NCBI GenBank assembly: GCA_009602735.1
Contig: WELA01001462.1
Coordinates: 338,664-378,296, forward strand
DNA length: 39,633 nt
Direction: 5' to 3'
DNA from: Mesotaenium endlicherianum
Taxonomy: Eukaryota; Streptophyta; Zygnematophyceae; Zygnematales; Mesotaeniaceae
This document shows positions 1-11,361 of the stretch, in pieces. Each line of letters begins with the position of its first letter. Within the stretch, counting starts at the first letter, position 1. The position numbers and the translations under genes were made by a program. The notes under the pieces are model-generated. The model searched no databases, was not told the DNA's origin, and saw nothing but the letters and a program-made list of their open reading frames with translations.

Positions 1-1383
1 CCCCCCCCTCCTTCCGCTCCCCCTCACTTCTCTCATCCTCTTTATCTTCCCCCCTTACTCTCCCCTCCTCTCACTCTCACCTGGGTGTCGCTCTCGCGCT
101 TCCTCCTTCCACAGGCCTGCTCTACGCGTATGAGTCCTGCGACCCTGTCGTCCTGATGCTCGCTCTCCCTCGTGTGTGTGTGTGTTGCTCTCGCTCGTCC
201 GTGTTTCCAGAGCCCGCCAAAAGTCTTGCGACCCCGTCGACATCCTCACGCCCCTGAGTAAGGGCCGCGTCCAGGAGGGAGAAGTAAGTCGGCCCTCGCA
301 CACACACTCAAGAGGTTGAGTTCAGCTGAGGGGCACCCACTACGAGGGAGTGGGGATGTGTGTCCTTAAATACACACACTAACACCTGGGACTAGAGAGT
401 GCTGAACTAGAAACCTTTCGGCCTTTGTCTGGCCCTGAGCTACCGCACAGTTAGTCACAGCTATGGCTTTCCATAGATTATTTATACTCGTAACTATTCC
501 TAGCTCAAGTAGCTCTGTGTGTTTGCACGTTCCTAGCACGTTCCTATAGCCTGGCGGCGCGAATATTCTGGAACCCAGAACCTCAACTCCTCAACTGATG
601 ATCGAAATATCTCTGTGGCTTGATCCAACAACATGGCTTGCCTGTCTCACTCGGGGGCAAGTGAGGGAGAGGCGTAGTAGTAGGAGGGGGCTGTAGCGCT
701 GAAGCCTGAGCGCAACGCCAACGGTTGTCGCTAGGGGGGGACGGGAGGGCGCTTAAGGCTTGCCCCTCGTCACAGTCCAGGCTGCTGTGACACAGTTTGA
801 AGAGTCTGGATGGGAAGGGCAAGGTAGCACCCAAGCCCATCTGCCCCAAACTTTCTCGTGTGTCATGCGCTGCAATGGGGGCGGGCAATGGTGTGCTGAC
901 ACATGTGCTTCTGCTGCTGCTTGTTTTGCCTGCCTTGGCCAAAGGGGGAGCCAGGGTGCTTGGGGGCTTGAGCCTTGCTTGAGTTCTAAGTCTCTCTTTG
1001 TAAAGGCACCAGGAATAATTGTTGCAAGGGAGAGGAGGTTGACTGCTGCTGGGTCGAAAGGAAGTGAGAAAGTGCAGGGCAAGAGGGGGGAAAGAAGAGA
1101 GGAGAAAGGGGTCTTTTGGGGGGGGGGAGGAGTGGGACAAAGCAAAGTAGGGGACGTGAGCATTGGTCTCGTACAGGGCGTCGGGGACTTTGATCACCGC
1201 CACTTGTTGCAATGATTCACGCTCCCTGCCGCGACTGGCCTCACTTCCTCTCGCTCTCTCTTTTTTTTATTGCTGGCGTCGGTGCCACCTGGCAGGCTCA
1301 CTGTAGGTGACGTGGAAGACCAGGGACGTAAACGCCTTCAATTTTCCACTCTCAAGCTGGTGGGTGCTTGCGCCAAGTGGCTA

Positions 1384-1407
1384 TCCTCCTCCTCCTCCTC
1401 CTCCTCA
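1384..1407. repeat. (TCC)n microsatellite
   Basis: About eight TCC units in a longer C/T-rich tract that continues to about 1455. A simple repeat. Confidence 0.9.
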
Positions 1408-1845
1408 TTCCTCTTTCTCCTTCTCCTCGTCGTCCTCCTCCCCTCCCTCGCCCCATACTACATCCTCAGCCAGATTCTAGAATTTTTGGTTATTTCTCCC
1501 TTTCTTTCACACCCTTTTGTTCCCCTGGCCACCCTCTCCACTTCGAAGCCTGATCCACTTGTACCCTTGCTGCTGAAGGATGACAAATTTTCTTATTGTC
1601 CTCTTCTTCTCTTCCCCTCCTCCTCCCTTCCTCCCTCCTTCTCTACTCTCTTGTCTGATTGTTGGGGCAGGCAGGCTGCAGGCTTGCTCCTTGCCCGCCC
1701 TGCTTGTTCGCCCTGCCCGCCAGGAGGATGCGTTCAGGATGCGTTCATATATGCGTATTCACATATATATGTATACATAGTATTTAATGTGCTAATTAGT
1801 GTACCTAGATATATACGCATGTATGTTGTAGTTTATGCATGTGAT

Positions 1846-1875
1846 CATGCATGTATGTATGTATGCATATATGTG
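1846..1875. repeat. (ATGT)n microsatellite
   Basis: Tandem ATGT/ATGC tetramers inside an A/T-alternating stretch, about 1745-1880, which also contains runs of TATA and CATATA. Confidence 0.85.
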
Positions 1876-1965
1876 TCATATTAAGGCTTAATGAACATTA
1901 TGTCTGTTAGTGCTCTCCTCCACACCCTTGCTCTCGACGGGTGGCCTGCGAGTGTAGTGATCCTG

Positions 1966-2095
1966 TCTTTGTGTGGTTGGGTGCGTGTGGGTGGGCGTGT
2001 GGGCGTGCTTGTGCCTGTGGGTGCGGGTGTGTCGTGTGCGCGCGTGGGTCTGCGCATGCAACGAGGTGTGCGAGTGTGTGTTGTGCGTGTGAAAT
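1966..2095. repeat. GT-rich alternating purine-pyrimidine tract
   Basis: Degenerate GTG/GTGC repeats, including a GTGTGCGCGCGTG core near 2033-2045. Alternating purine-pyrimidine tracts of this kind can adopt Z-DNA. There is no coding signal. Confidence 0.7.
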
Positions 2096-2484
2096 GTTTT
2101 CTCCTTTCCCGTCACTTGGTGACTTGTTTGATCTCATGGCGCACCCCTTTACTTATTTCTACAGTAAGGAATGAGTTGCACTGTATGCTGCATGCGTCCT
2201 CTGTTTGCGTGGTCAAGGAGGGAGGGGATGGAGAGTGGGAGATGGGGGCGGGGGTCTGTTGAAAAAGAAGCCATGCTGCTTGTAAGTACGCACGTTGCCG
2301 CGTAGGGGCGGGCAGACTGCTGCAGGCATGCTGCCTGGCCGCCCCACACCTGCCAGTGCTTTCTTGTGCGTTCCAGTGCCAGCGCTATGCCGGCTAGTTT
2401 CAGTGCTAGCGCCTGCGCATGCGCCCAAAGGGCCCGTGCCAGCCAGTGCCAGCGCCTGCGTGCGCGCGCGCTACAACAGGCAGC

Positions 2485-2680
2485 GAGCACGGCCTGCTGC
2501 CTGCTGCCTTCTGCCACGTGGCGCAGGGCAACGGGCTGCGTGCTGCTGCGAGCTCCCATGCGCGTGTGCGTGCGTTCGCGTGCGCGATGTTGTGCAGCGC
2601 ACACGGCCTGCTGCCATCTGGCACAGGACAGCAGGCTGCGCATGCTGCTGCCTTTCGCCATGCGCGCGTGTGTGTCGGAG
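2485..2680. repeat. Degenerate ~115 bp GC-rich duplication
   Basis: A block starting with ACGGCCTGCTGCC near 2489 recurs near 2604, each followed by GGC(G)CA, GGCTGCG, TGCTGCTGC and CATGCGCG segments in the same order. The copies differ by many small changes. It is read as a degenerate tandem duplication. Confidence 0.55.
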
Positions 2681-2832
2681 CCACTTGTAGGCGTGTTCTA
2701 CTTTGCTTCACCAACTCCATTGAGTCTTGCACTCTCACGCGCACATGTTTGCGTGGTCTCACTTTGGTAGGCTGACTCCCCTTCGTAACATTTAATTGTC
2801 TATTTTGTTCATGTTGCTTTTTCTAACTGCAG

Positions 2833-4464
2833 GTACAAATGGAGCGTGCTCCTGTCCCGCCTCCATCGTCTTTTTCGGGGTCTTCTTCTTTTGTGTTTCA
2901 TGAAGGCCGTCTTCCTCCACCTCCTTCCGACAGCGTCAAAAAGAATCTGGCAGAATTTATTGCAAAAGCCCTGAGGCCAGCCACGGCGAGGAAGTATGGC
3001 CGGTCATATCTTCTATACCAGGTTTGTTGTTAAGCTCTTGACAACGGTGTATTACATTTCGTACGTAATGATTATGCTCTTCTACTAATGCCTTGATTGA
3101 CGGTGGGCTAGCTCTTCCTCTCTGAGGTGGGCAGGCGTTCTGGCTGGCCTATGCTGGAATCGTTGGAGCCCTTATTACCGAGGACGGAATTGCCACTTGG
3201 TTTCACAAATTGGAGAACAAGGATGATAGCAGGGTATGACTTATGTGCCTTATTTTTGGTAGCAACTGTTGATTTGAGAAACTCGCGTACGGTGTACTTT
3301 ATGTGATATTATTTGTGCTGTGTTTATGTCTTTGCAGAGCTTCAGGTTTTACGAGAACCATATCAAGGGCCTGCAAGCATACCATGCGGAAAAAATGCAA
3401 AGCTCTTAAGCAGCATGTTCCCGCTGGCGGCGTGAGGACAAGAGACGTTCAGGGCTTCCTAAAAAGTTGCAAGAGACAGACAGCGACGCGTGGAAGGGCG
3501 TAAGCACCGTGCTTCTTATGCTTTGTTCTTAGGTACTACATTTACAGCAAGTTGAATTGATGTTTTCTAATGGCATTTCTTACTTTTTTGCTTCTTCATT
3601 TCATTGTATGGTATCGCAGGAACTATGTGGATCTCCATGCAAACCTCAACCACTCGTACACTCGAGCGAAGCACTTTGAAATTCAGGAGTACTACTTGTT
3701 GGAGAGTGAGAAAGGACAGGGTGGTGAGGGTGTACCGTACACTAATTCGCAGATGAGGTAAGTACTCCCCTCGTCGACCATGTTTGACTTAAGGGAGCAA
3801 GCTTCTATCACCACGTGTTGGAAATATGAAGCCTTATTTATTGCTTTTGGAATATGGTGGCAGGTTTCATGTACTTTACACAGATTGCTCCCTTGTTCGT
3901 GGAGGAGAGTTAAGAACGGCAGATTTGTGCAATTTGAAATTGAAAGTTTTGCAAGACGTGGGACCTGATGAGGCACACGTCTTAGGACTCATTTCTAATA
4001 ATGGGAAGACCAATTCCTGTGGCCGGACGGAGGAATCTGGTATTCTTCGCCACAAGCAAGTGGACCTTTGCGCCATAGGGGCTTTAGCACTTGTTCTTGT
4101 CATGCGTTGGGATATAGTCAACCACGCCATTCCGAACTTTGACACAAAGCAAAATTGGTAAGTGTGGCTGCTTGACCCTGTTCATTGTGCCTACAAAATT
4201 GTTTATTCGACAGTTGGATTCTAGTCATTGTTATAGTTTGTATTCACTTGTTACATACGATTATCCTCGTACTAAAATCCTCGTTCCGAATATTCCTTAC
4301 AGGTACCATATGCCCCTTCTTGAAGGTCGTGATGAGAGGATTCCTCTTAGCTATGACACAACATTCAAGTACACGAGATCAGCGCAAATAGCATGTGGCG
4401 TCATCTCCAACAAGAAGACTCATGCTGGACGCGGGCAAGGGGCAAGGGCTATGAGAGATGCCGG
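2833..4464 (+). pseudogene. Ndc10/Crypton-type tyrosine recombinase, six exons, truncated
   Basis: Proposed exons: 2833-3018 (ATG 2839), 3135-3233, ~3340-3491, 3620-3757, 3864-4157 and 4303-4464, all with GT donors and AG acceptors; phases match at the joins from exon 3 onward. Exon 1 (LAEFIAKALRPATARKYGRS) looks like the helical core-binding domain. Exons 5-6 match the NDC10 domain II/DUF3504 family in order: RGGELR, ISNNGKTN, GR-E--G-LRHK, DLCAIGALAL, NW-H-PLLEG and KTHAGRG-GAR. The recombinase Arg is near 3898, and the H-x-x-R pair is His 4421-4423 and Arg 4430-4432. The exon with the nucleophilic Tyr (usually after a GRW motif) is not recognised. Exon 3 needs a frame change near an A6 run at ~3390, so it is probably a pseudogene. 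In this family Cryptons move as DNA circles; fungal Ndc10 is a kinetochore protein. Whether this copy is mobile or domesticated cannot be told. Confidence 0.8.
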
Positions 4465-5025
4465 GTAAGTTCAGCACATATGTTTTGCTCTTCACACCAA
4501 CAGGCTAATTTCTATATAGAGAGAGCAGCTTAACAGAGACAGCTAAAGGGACCAGGCATCATTGCTGACTATGAAACAATGTGAGAGGTTCACAGATAAG
4601 GACTTTCTTCTCAGCAAAACAACCTATTGGATTATAGTGGCTATTGAGAGAGGGGAGCGAAGAGGAAGGAGCGAGGGCGAGGACGATTGGTGCATGCTTA
4701 GTAGTTCTGCAGACGAGAGAGAGTAGCTCGGCTCAGGAGAGCTCTCTTAGTCTCATTTCAACACCAATGCAGGCAGCTTTCAATAGTGTGGGAGAAACTC
4801 AAAAAATAGGATAATTCAGGTTATCTTAACGTAGACATACAGTTGCAAGTGCCTTCCTAAGCGTGCTGCGTGAAGGCACTCTGTGAGTACAAGGCTGCAG
4901 ATCCCTGCTCTAACTCTCTCTCTCTGCTTTGTGCAGCGCGTGCGTTCTACCTAATTGGTTAACTGGGACAGAAGACGTGGTTATGCGTGAACCACGTATG
5001 GATCGAACGTCCGTGGCTGGAATGC
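4465..5025 (+). other. Probable last intron plus candidate exon 7 of the recombinase gene
   Basis: GTAAGT at 4465 opens an intron. A strong pyrimidine tract and CAG end at 4936, giving a candidate exon from 4937 whose phase fits and which stays open to the LTR at 5026. Its residues do not resemble the expected GRW and Tyr segment, so the true 3' exon may be lost. The rest of the stretch shows nothing coding. Confidence 0.3.
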
Positions 5026-5744
5026 TGAAATGAATCGACTTACCAGTAGGCGTTTAACAATTAATAAAAGATATTTATATCAGCAAGCAATCTTCATGGT
5101 AATTTTTGTTAATTGATTAAACAACAAAGGACAACGTACTAGCGGTTAACAATTCTTATAAGTCAAATGCAAGTAAACGAGCGTCACTCATGCAATCAGT
5201 AAACTCATACATAAGCAAGGTTAAAAGACAGTCAGCATCAATGGCATCTCGCCTTGAATTCAAATATATCTCAGTAAGCTGTACAAGAGAGTAGGCCTCG
5301 CTTCCAAATGCCAAACTCGAGAGCAGTATGTGGCATATGTACATGGAATGAGTTTGCTGTTCAACGCCAAGTGCGATGGCACCGCCTACTCGAGAGTTAA
5401 CCACATTGGTAGGACCTCGGTTAACCAAATCCACCCCCATTCCCCATCATCCCGAATCGCCATCCATCCTAAGGATGTCATCTTGCCATTCATTGAGCAT
5501 ATCACTCTTAGATGCATGACTAGGCAGTTCGTTGCTACAGAGTACGGAAGTCAGCTGGCTGTTAAAGAATGTGTTAGCAAGATGACCTAAGTTGACTTCA
5601 TCCTGCTGCTCTCAGCTGAGTTTGTATACTCATTATTATTTAAAGTCCAGCAAACTGAATATGAACTAAAATTTAGCAGGTTGAACTCAATTAGCTATTA
5701 TATTTAAATGAATATTATATCTACCAACGTACCGATTGCTTACA
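5026..5744 (-). mobile_element. Solo LTR, same family as gypsy element A
   Basis: Read on the minus strand it starts TGTAAGC and ends TTTCA, is 719 bp long like the 5' LTR of element A, and aligns with it along its length, for example the GGTTAACCGAGGTCCTACCA block and the GTACAGCTTACTGAGA block. There is no primer site or internal sequence beside it. Flanking pentamers AATGC (5021-5025) and AATAC (5745-5749) look like a target-site duplication with one transition. A solo LTR forms by LTR-LTR recombination. Confidence 0.9.
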
Positions 5745-6114
5745 AATACTCTAAGTAGTACGCACCACAAGAATTGTGGTGGTGGTGACACACCTACACT
5801 CCTTATCCTGTAAAAAAGTCCCACCGACATGGTCGACCTTCCTAGCCCACCCACTAACTAACAGCTCAATCAACCGATAGCTACCGTCGTAAGCTGACTA
5901 GCCAATGTAGACCCACGACATGCGATGGCGAGGCGCGTGTGAGAGTCGAAGGGTTCCACTTAAGTCCGAGGGAGCCTCATGGCAACTCAAAAGTGGCCTC
6001 ATGAGGGGACTTAGGCTAGCACAACCTAGTTCAGGAGGCTTCTAACTGGCGCAACCTTCTTCTACCATCCCACCCCCCATAGATGCAATTAACTAAAATA
6101 GGACAAACGACACT
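5745..6114. other. Non-coding spacer
   Basis: Between the solo LTR and the first satellite-related sequence. No frame, repeat or motif recognised. Confidence 0.5.
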
Positions 6115-6410
6115 TACTGCCAGGGACAAGTGTGGACTTGACTCACTAGGCACGCCCCCATGATTTGTTCCTTCATTTTCACTATCCTTGGAAAGGGCCT
6201 AGTAAATAAGGTGAGTGATTGCATGTCTTTGTATGGATATAGGGGAGTGTGCCCAGCCATCAACTTCATCATCCTTCCAAAATGACAATCCTCCAGAGCT
6301 TGTCGTGCACCAATTGCACTCCATCTACTCAACTCGCCTTGACAACACGCTCGCATGACTTGTTCTTGAAATTTCACTATCCTTGGCAAGGATAATACTC
6401 ATTTTGCTAG
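6115..6410 (-). repeat. Degenerate, inverted satellite-related units
   Basis: Segments such as TTTCACTATCCTTGGAAAGG and TTTCACTATCCTTGGCAAGG are reverse-complement versions of the CCTTGACAAGGACACTGAAA block in the satellite core. The units are old, diverged and oriented opposite to the main array. Confidence 0.5.
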
Positions 6411-6539
6411 ACGTCGTGTAATTCAACATAATCACTCAACCGATAGCAGCAGGTTGAAGTCTACTTAAGTCAGCTTCCAAACTCATTCTTAGGCAGGTGC
6501 TCGCCTTAGGTGGTGCTAGCGAACTGCCTAGTGATGCAT

Positions 6540-7460
6540 CTAAATGTGATATGCTAGATGAATGGTTGATAGATGTACAGGGTGGGCATACTTCACAATA
6601 TATACATAGAGACAAACACCCCATCCATTTGCAATCCTATGGCAAGGACACCAAAAAGGGTGAAACATTAGAAAGGCAAGTCAACGAGATGGTGCGCAAC
6701 TTGCGCTCTACTAACTATGGAGGGTTGTGATTCTAGAGGATTTTGGATGAAATGGGAGGACATAATCTCCACTACATACATAAAGACATGAAATCAGTCA
6801 CCCTATTTACAAGCGTTTGGCAATGATAGTCAAAAGAGTGAACCAGTAGAGGGGGAATTAGGAGCAAGCGACAAGTTGGAGCGCAGGTGGATGAATGGGC
6901 TATGGAGGGTTGAAATTTCAATATATGACGATGTGAAAAGGGTAGAACACTCCCCAATACTCATACAAAGACATGTATTCACTCTCCACAGTCACAAGGC
7001 ATCCACAAGTACAATCAGATTGCTAGAGCAACTCATTAGAGTGTATTGTAGGTGCAAATCGATAAGATGGAGGGCAACTGGGTGAATGAGCTACGGAGGG
7101 TTGTAATTTCAATGACCTAAGGACTTAATGCCTAAGCACGCTCCCCAAGGCCAAGATAAAATGATGTCTTTACTCACCACAGTAACAAGGCTTTGGCAAG
7201 GATAGTGAAAATCTAAAAACAAGTCATTAGAGTATGTTGTAAAGGCGAGTTGGCAAAAGGATCGCAAGTAGCGCTCTACTAGCTATGGAGGGTTGTTATT
7301 TTTATAGAGAAGCTAGTTCGTGGGTGGGCACACTCCCCAACACCTATACAAGGACATGCTTTCAGTCACCACAATAACAAGGCTCGGCCTAGGACAGTGA
7401 AAATGAATGAACAAGTCATTGGAGCTGGTCGTAGAGGCGAGTCGACGATATGGAGCGCAA
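6540..7460 (+). repeat. Degenerate satellite units flanking the core array
   Basis: The same order of landmarks as the core unit recurs with heavy divergence: GGGCATACTTCAC/GGGCACACTCCCCAA, CAAGGACATG, GTGAAAATG, GTCGACGA-ATGG-GCGCAAC and CTATGGAGGGTTG. At least five units can be traced. They look like the unhomogenised edge of the array. Confidence 0.65.
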
Positions 7461-9310
7461 CAAGTGGCAAGACCTTGACAAGGACACTGAAATGATTTGA
7501 GCGGGCCCTCGGGAGCAAGTCGACGAGATGGGGCGCAACTGGCGCTCTTGTAGCTGTGGGGGGGTTGCGATGTATTCATGGTGGTCATAGTTGGGGGCTT
7601 GGCCCACTCTTCAACACCACCAACATGACATGGACTCACTCTCCGTAGTGGCAAGACCTTGACAAGGACACTGAAATGATTGGAGCGGGCCCTCGGGAGC
7701 AAGTCGACGAGATGGGGCGCAACTGGCGCTCTTGTAGCTGTGGGGGGGTTGCGATGTATTCATGGTGGTCATAGTTGGGGGCTTGGCCCACTCTTCAACA
7801 CCAACAACATGACATGGACTCACTCTCCATAGTGGCAAGATCTTGACAAGGACACTGAAATGATTTGAGCGGGCCCTCGGGAGCAAGTCGACGAGATGGG
7901 GCGCAACTGGCGCTCTTGTAGCTGTGGGGGGTTGCGATGTATTCATGGTGGTCATAGTTGGGGGCTTGGCCCACTCTTCAACACCAACAACATGACATGG
8001 ACTCACTCTCCGTAGTGGCAAGACCTTGACAAGGACACTGAAATGATTTGAGCGGGCCCTCGGGAGCAAGTCGACGAGATGGGGCGCAACTGGCGCTCTT
8101 GTAGCTGTGGGGGGTTGCGATGTATTCATGGTGGTCATAGTTGGGGGCTTGGCCCACTCTTCAACACCACCAACATGACATGGACTCACTCTCCGTAGTG
8201 GCAAGACCTTGACAAGGACACTGAAATGATTGGAGCGGGCCCTCGGGAGCAAGTCGACGAGATGGGGCGCAACTGGCGCTCTTGTAGCTGTGGGGGGGTT
8301 GCGATGTATTCATGGTGGTCAAAGTTGGGGGCTTGGCCCACTCTTCAACACCAACATGACATGGACTCACTCTCCGTAGTGGCAAGACCTTGACAAGGAC
8401 ACTGAAATGATTCGAGCGGGCCCTCGGGAGCAAGTCGACGAGATGGGGCGCAACTGGCGCTCTTGTAGCTGTGGGGGGGTTGCGATGTATTCATGGTGGT
8501 CAAAGTTGGGGGCTTGGCCCACTCTTCAACACCAACATGACATGGACTCACTCTCCGTAGTGGCAAGACCTTGACAAGGACACTGAAATGATTCGAGCGG
8601 GCCCTCGGGAGCAAGTCGACGAGATGGGGCGCAACTGGCGCTCTTGTAGCTGTGGGGGGGTTGCGATGTATTCATGGTGGTCATAGTTGGGGGCTTGGCC
8701 CACTCTTCAACACCAACAACATGACATGGACTCACTCTCCGTAGTGGCAAGACCTTGACAAGGACACTGAAATGATTTGAGCGGGCCCTCGGGAGCAAGT
8801 CGACGAGATGGGGCGCAACTGGCGCTCTTGTAGCTGTGGGGGGGTTGCGATGTATTCATGGTGGTCATAGTTGGGGGCTTGGCCCACTCTTCAACACCAA
8901 CAACATGACATGGACTCACTCTCCGTAGTGGCAAGACCTTGACAAGGACACTGAAATGATTTGAGCGGGCCCTCGGGAGCAAGTCGACGAGATGGGGCGC
9001 AACTGGCGCTCTTGTAGCTGTGGGGGGGTTGCGATGTATTCATGGTGGTCATAGTTGGGGGCTTGGCCCACTCTTCAACACCAACAACATGACATGGACT
9101 CACTCTCCGTAGTGGCAAGACCTTGACAAGGACACTGAAATGATTTGAGCGGGCCCTCGGGAGCAAGTCGACGAGATGGGGCGCAACTGGCGCTCTTGTA
9201 GCTGTGGGGGGGTTGCGATGTATTCATGGTGGTCATAGTTGGGGGCTTGGCCCACTCTTCAACACCAACAACATGACATGGACTCACTCTCCATAGTGGC
9301 AAGACCTTGA
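7461..9310 (+). repeat. Tandem satellite, ten ~181-184 bp units
   Basis: GCGGGCCCTCGGGAGCAAGT recurs near 7501, 7686, 7869, 8052, 8236, 8418, 8599, 8781, 8965 and 9149, so the period is 181-184 bp. Units are nearly identical; differences are CAACAACATG versus CAACATG (3 bp), G-run length and a few point changes. Because 184 is not a multiple of three, the short minus-strand frames restart in each unit and are not genes. The period is close to a nucleosome repeat, as in many centromeric or heterochromatic satellites, but that role is inference. Confidence 0.95.
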
Positions 9311-10525
9311 CACTGAAATTGAAAAAACAATCATTTGAGCAATACTTAGAGGCAAATTGAGGAGATCGAGCGCAACTGGCGCTTTTGCATCCATCGAGGG
9401 CGATAACGTTGATGAACGTGAGTATCAATGGTTCGGCATTCTTCTTAATGCAATACAGGAGTCATACTGCGTTATTTCTCTAGTCATATATGTTATTATA
9501 CTCATTATCGCAAACAACTGCTTTTTGTGTTACGTGCATTGCTTTTATAAACTTGCAAATTGAAAAAGTAATTGCCATATAACTATGTAAGAACTACCTT
9601 AATTAATAGACAACACATGTTCGAGTCGCAGACACAACAAGCACAGTGTCAATACAGGATTATGAATCTTTTGGTGCCAAAAATAACTTCGTCAGATTTC
9701 TCCGTGCCCAATTAAGTATGCCCAGATATGTATATGGCATTAATGTCACAATAAAAACAATCATCAACGTATTTCATGACATACATGCAACATGACCTTC
9801 ATGTAATCAACATAAAAAAAAGGGTGCAACGGATGCAGCGTACAAAGAATGTGAATGCTGATTTATAATAAGTAACACAAAGCTAAGGATGTTCAAGATG
9901 TTACGACATTTTGTGTTTGCACATAAGTAGATACTTAAACACCTTATACATAATGATGTTAATGCACACGACCGATGCCGACGAGGTTGATGGCCAATGG
10001 GCGGCACACATGTAACTGGTGTCTAGACACGGGCATTACCAGATGTGACAAGGCAGGAGGACACATCTGTTAACGCACTCAAAATCGGACCAAATACACA
10101 ATATTTGGTGAGTTGCTGAAGATAATGTGGTGACCAATTCTGACCAAGTTCATGTGTCACCTCAACCCACCTCAGCCTCGGCTTTGGAAATTCGTTACGA
10201 AAAGTGTCCCAATATTCAATCAAAACTGCCTGATAATTACTGTCAGTTCGTGGTACTCCTCAGCCATGCCTCAGCCGACTTCCCTGGACGACCGCCGTAC
10301 TTCAAATTTACGTGGCAGAACCTTGCACCTTGTTCGCTAATAACTGTCGCAAGAACGCGACTGAAACCCACTGAAACCAGTGGCAAAAAGACAAATCGGG
10401 CCAACAGACGGCCAGGGGCTTTTTCGGGCGCTTTCCGGGTACCTTGCCCCGGACGTCCTACTCGTTCTACTTTCTATCCGACCCATTCCGGTGCCCGGTC
10501 CTACCAATTCCGAGAACGCATACAA
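9311..10525. other. AT-rich non-coding spacer
   Basis: A last truncated satellite fragment runs to about 9420, then AT-rich DNA. Short frames show no domain. Nothing else is recognised. Confidence 0.5.
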
Positions 10526-11119
10526 GCCCAATTTACAGTGCACAAAGCCGAATAATTCAATTCCAAGTGTTGCGCAATCGCGTAAAACTAAATTCAATCG
10601 CGTAAAATTCAATTCAATCAAAAATGCTACAATTTAATCGCGACCGAAGTTCATCCGGATAAAAGTGCACAGACCTCCAATAATCCACGCACTTTGTCAT
10701 ATCCCCTTCCTCCTCTTGAGGGACATTATTTCTCGGCTCACCGATCACGTGCATAGACATTCTCGCTGTGAAGGTTGGTGAAGGTACGTGGAATGGTACA
10801 CAAGGTGGGGTTTGCTTGTCACTTCTGATGCGTGAATAAGTCCTTTTTTCCTCCACACGAATTGCTTCATAGGTCCATTTGGAGACGTGTTTGAAAGAAT
10901 TCCAATTGACTCCGAGAGGTCAACTGGGATTTGTTCAATTCAATTGTACATCTTCCAATTCAATCGCGTCAAGTACACCCCACAAATTGTGGAGGACAGC
11001 CCTAAGAACCACTGTAAACCACGTTATTTTCGCGCTTTAAAAGTTGGTGTACCGCCAGGTACACGCTGGTACAATTAAATTAAATTTAATCGACTCGGAA
11101 CGTGCACTGTAAATTGGGC
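10526..11119. mobile_element. Putative MITE with 18 bp terminal inverted repeats
   Basis: GCCCAATTTACAGTGCAC at 10526-10543 occurs as its exact reverse complement at 11102-11119. Inward of each terminus the sequences still resemble each other in opposite orientation (CCGA followed by AATT/TTAAT-rich DNA). The interior has repeated AATTCAATCGCGT motifs and no coding capacity for a transposase. No clear target-site duplication was found, so the superfamily is open. Confidence 0.5.
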
Positions 11120-11200
11120 CTCAGTGAAGTCCACCCTCGATGAGCTTTCAATTGTCATCGCTGGCTTCGTCACGATTAACACTAACTATACTGTAGGTCC

Positions 11201-11224
11201 TATTTTGGTTCGGGAACCAAAATA
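11201..11224. other. 11 bp-arm palindrome
   Basis: TATTTTGGTTC and GAACCAAAATA face each other across a 2 nt GG spacer, a perfect inverted repeat. Role unknown. It lies between the putative MITE and the piggyBac-like remnant. Confidence 0.7.
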
Positions 11225-11361
11225 TGTCCCATAACTAGGCAAAATTCTACACCCCCCTTAGCATACTTTTTTTAAATCAGAATTGTCTGAAAATAGGCTC
11301 ATTGGATATTTCATAACTCAAACCCCTCCGGCAAATTAGTTTTAGCCCTAACGGCCAATTT

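Larger units (their letters stand above)
1..2832. other. Low-complexity 5' flank, no supported gene
   Basis: The stretch is a patchwork of pyrimidine-rich, purine-rich and GC-rich low-complexity DNA. Long open frames here on both strands are rich in Pro/Ser or Cys/Arg/Ala and follow base composition; none shows a domain. A CAG acceptor preceded by a pyrimidine-rich tract at about 2832 suggests that a 5' untranslated exon and intron of the following recombinase gene lie somewhere in this region, but I cannot place them. Confidence 0.6.

Noticed and set aside
583..2775. Long frames on both strands in the first 2.8 kb
   Set aside because: Composition-driven in C/T-rich and GC-rich DNA; no domains, overlapping frames on both strands.
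7461..9310. CRISPR-like array
   Set aside because: The units are contiguous 184 bp repeats without unique spacers, in a eukaryotic context. It is a satellite.
7313..9428. Series of minus-strand frames of about 90 residues beginning MLPRARSNHFS
   Set aside because: They repeat with the satellite unit, whose length is not a multiple of three. They are by-products of the tandem repeat.
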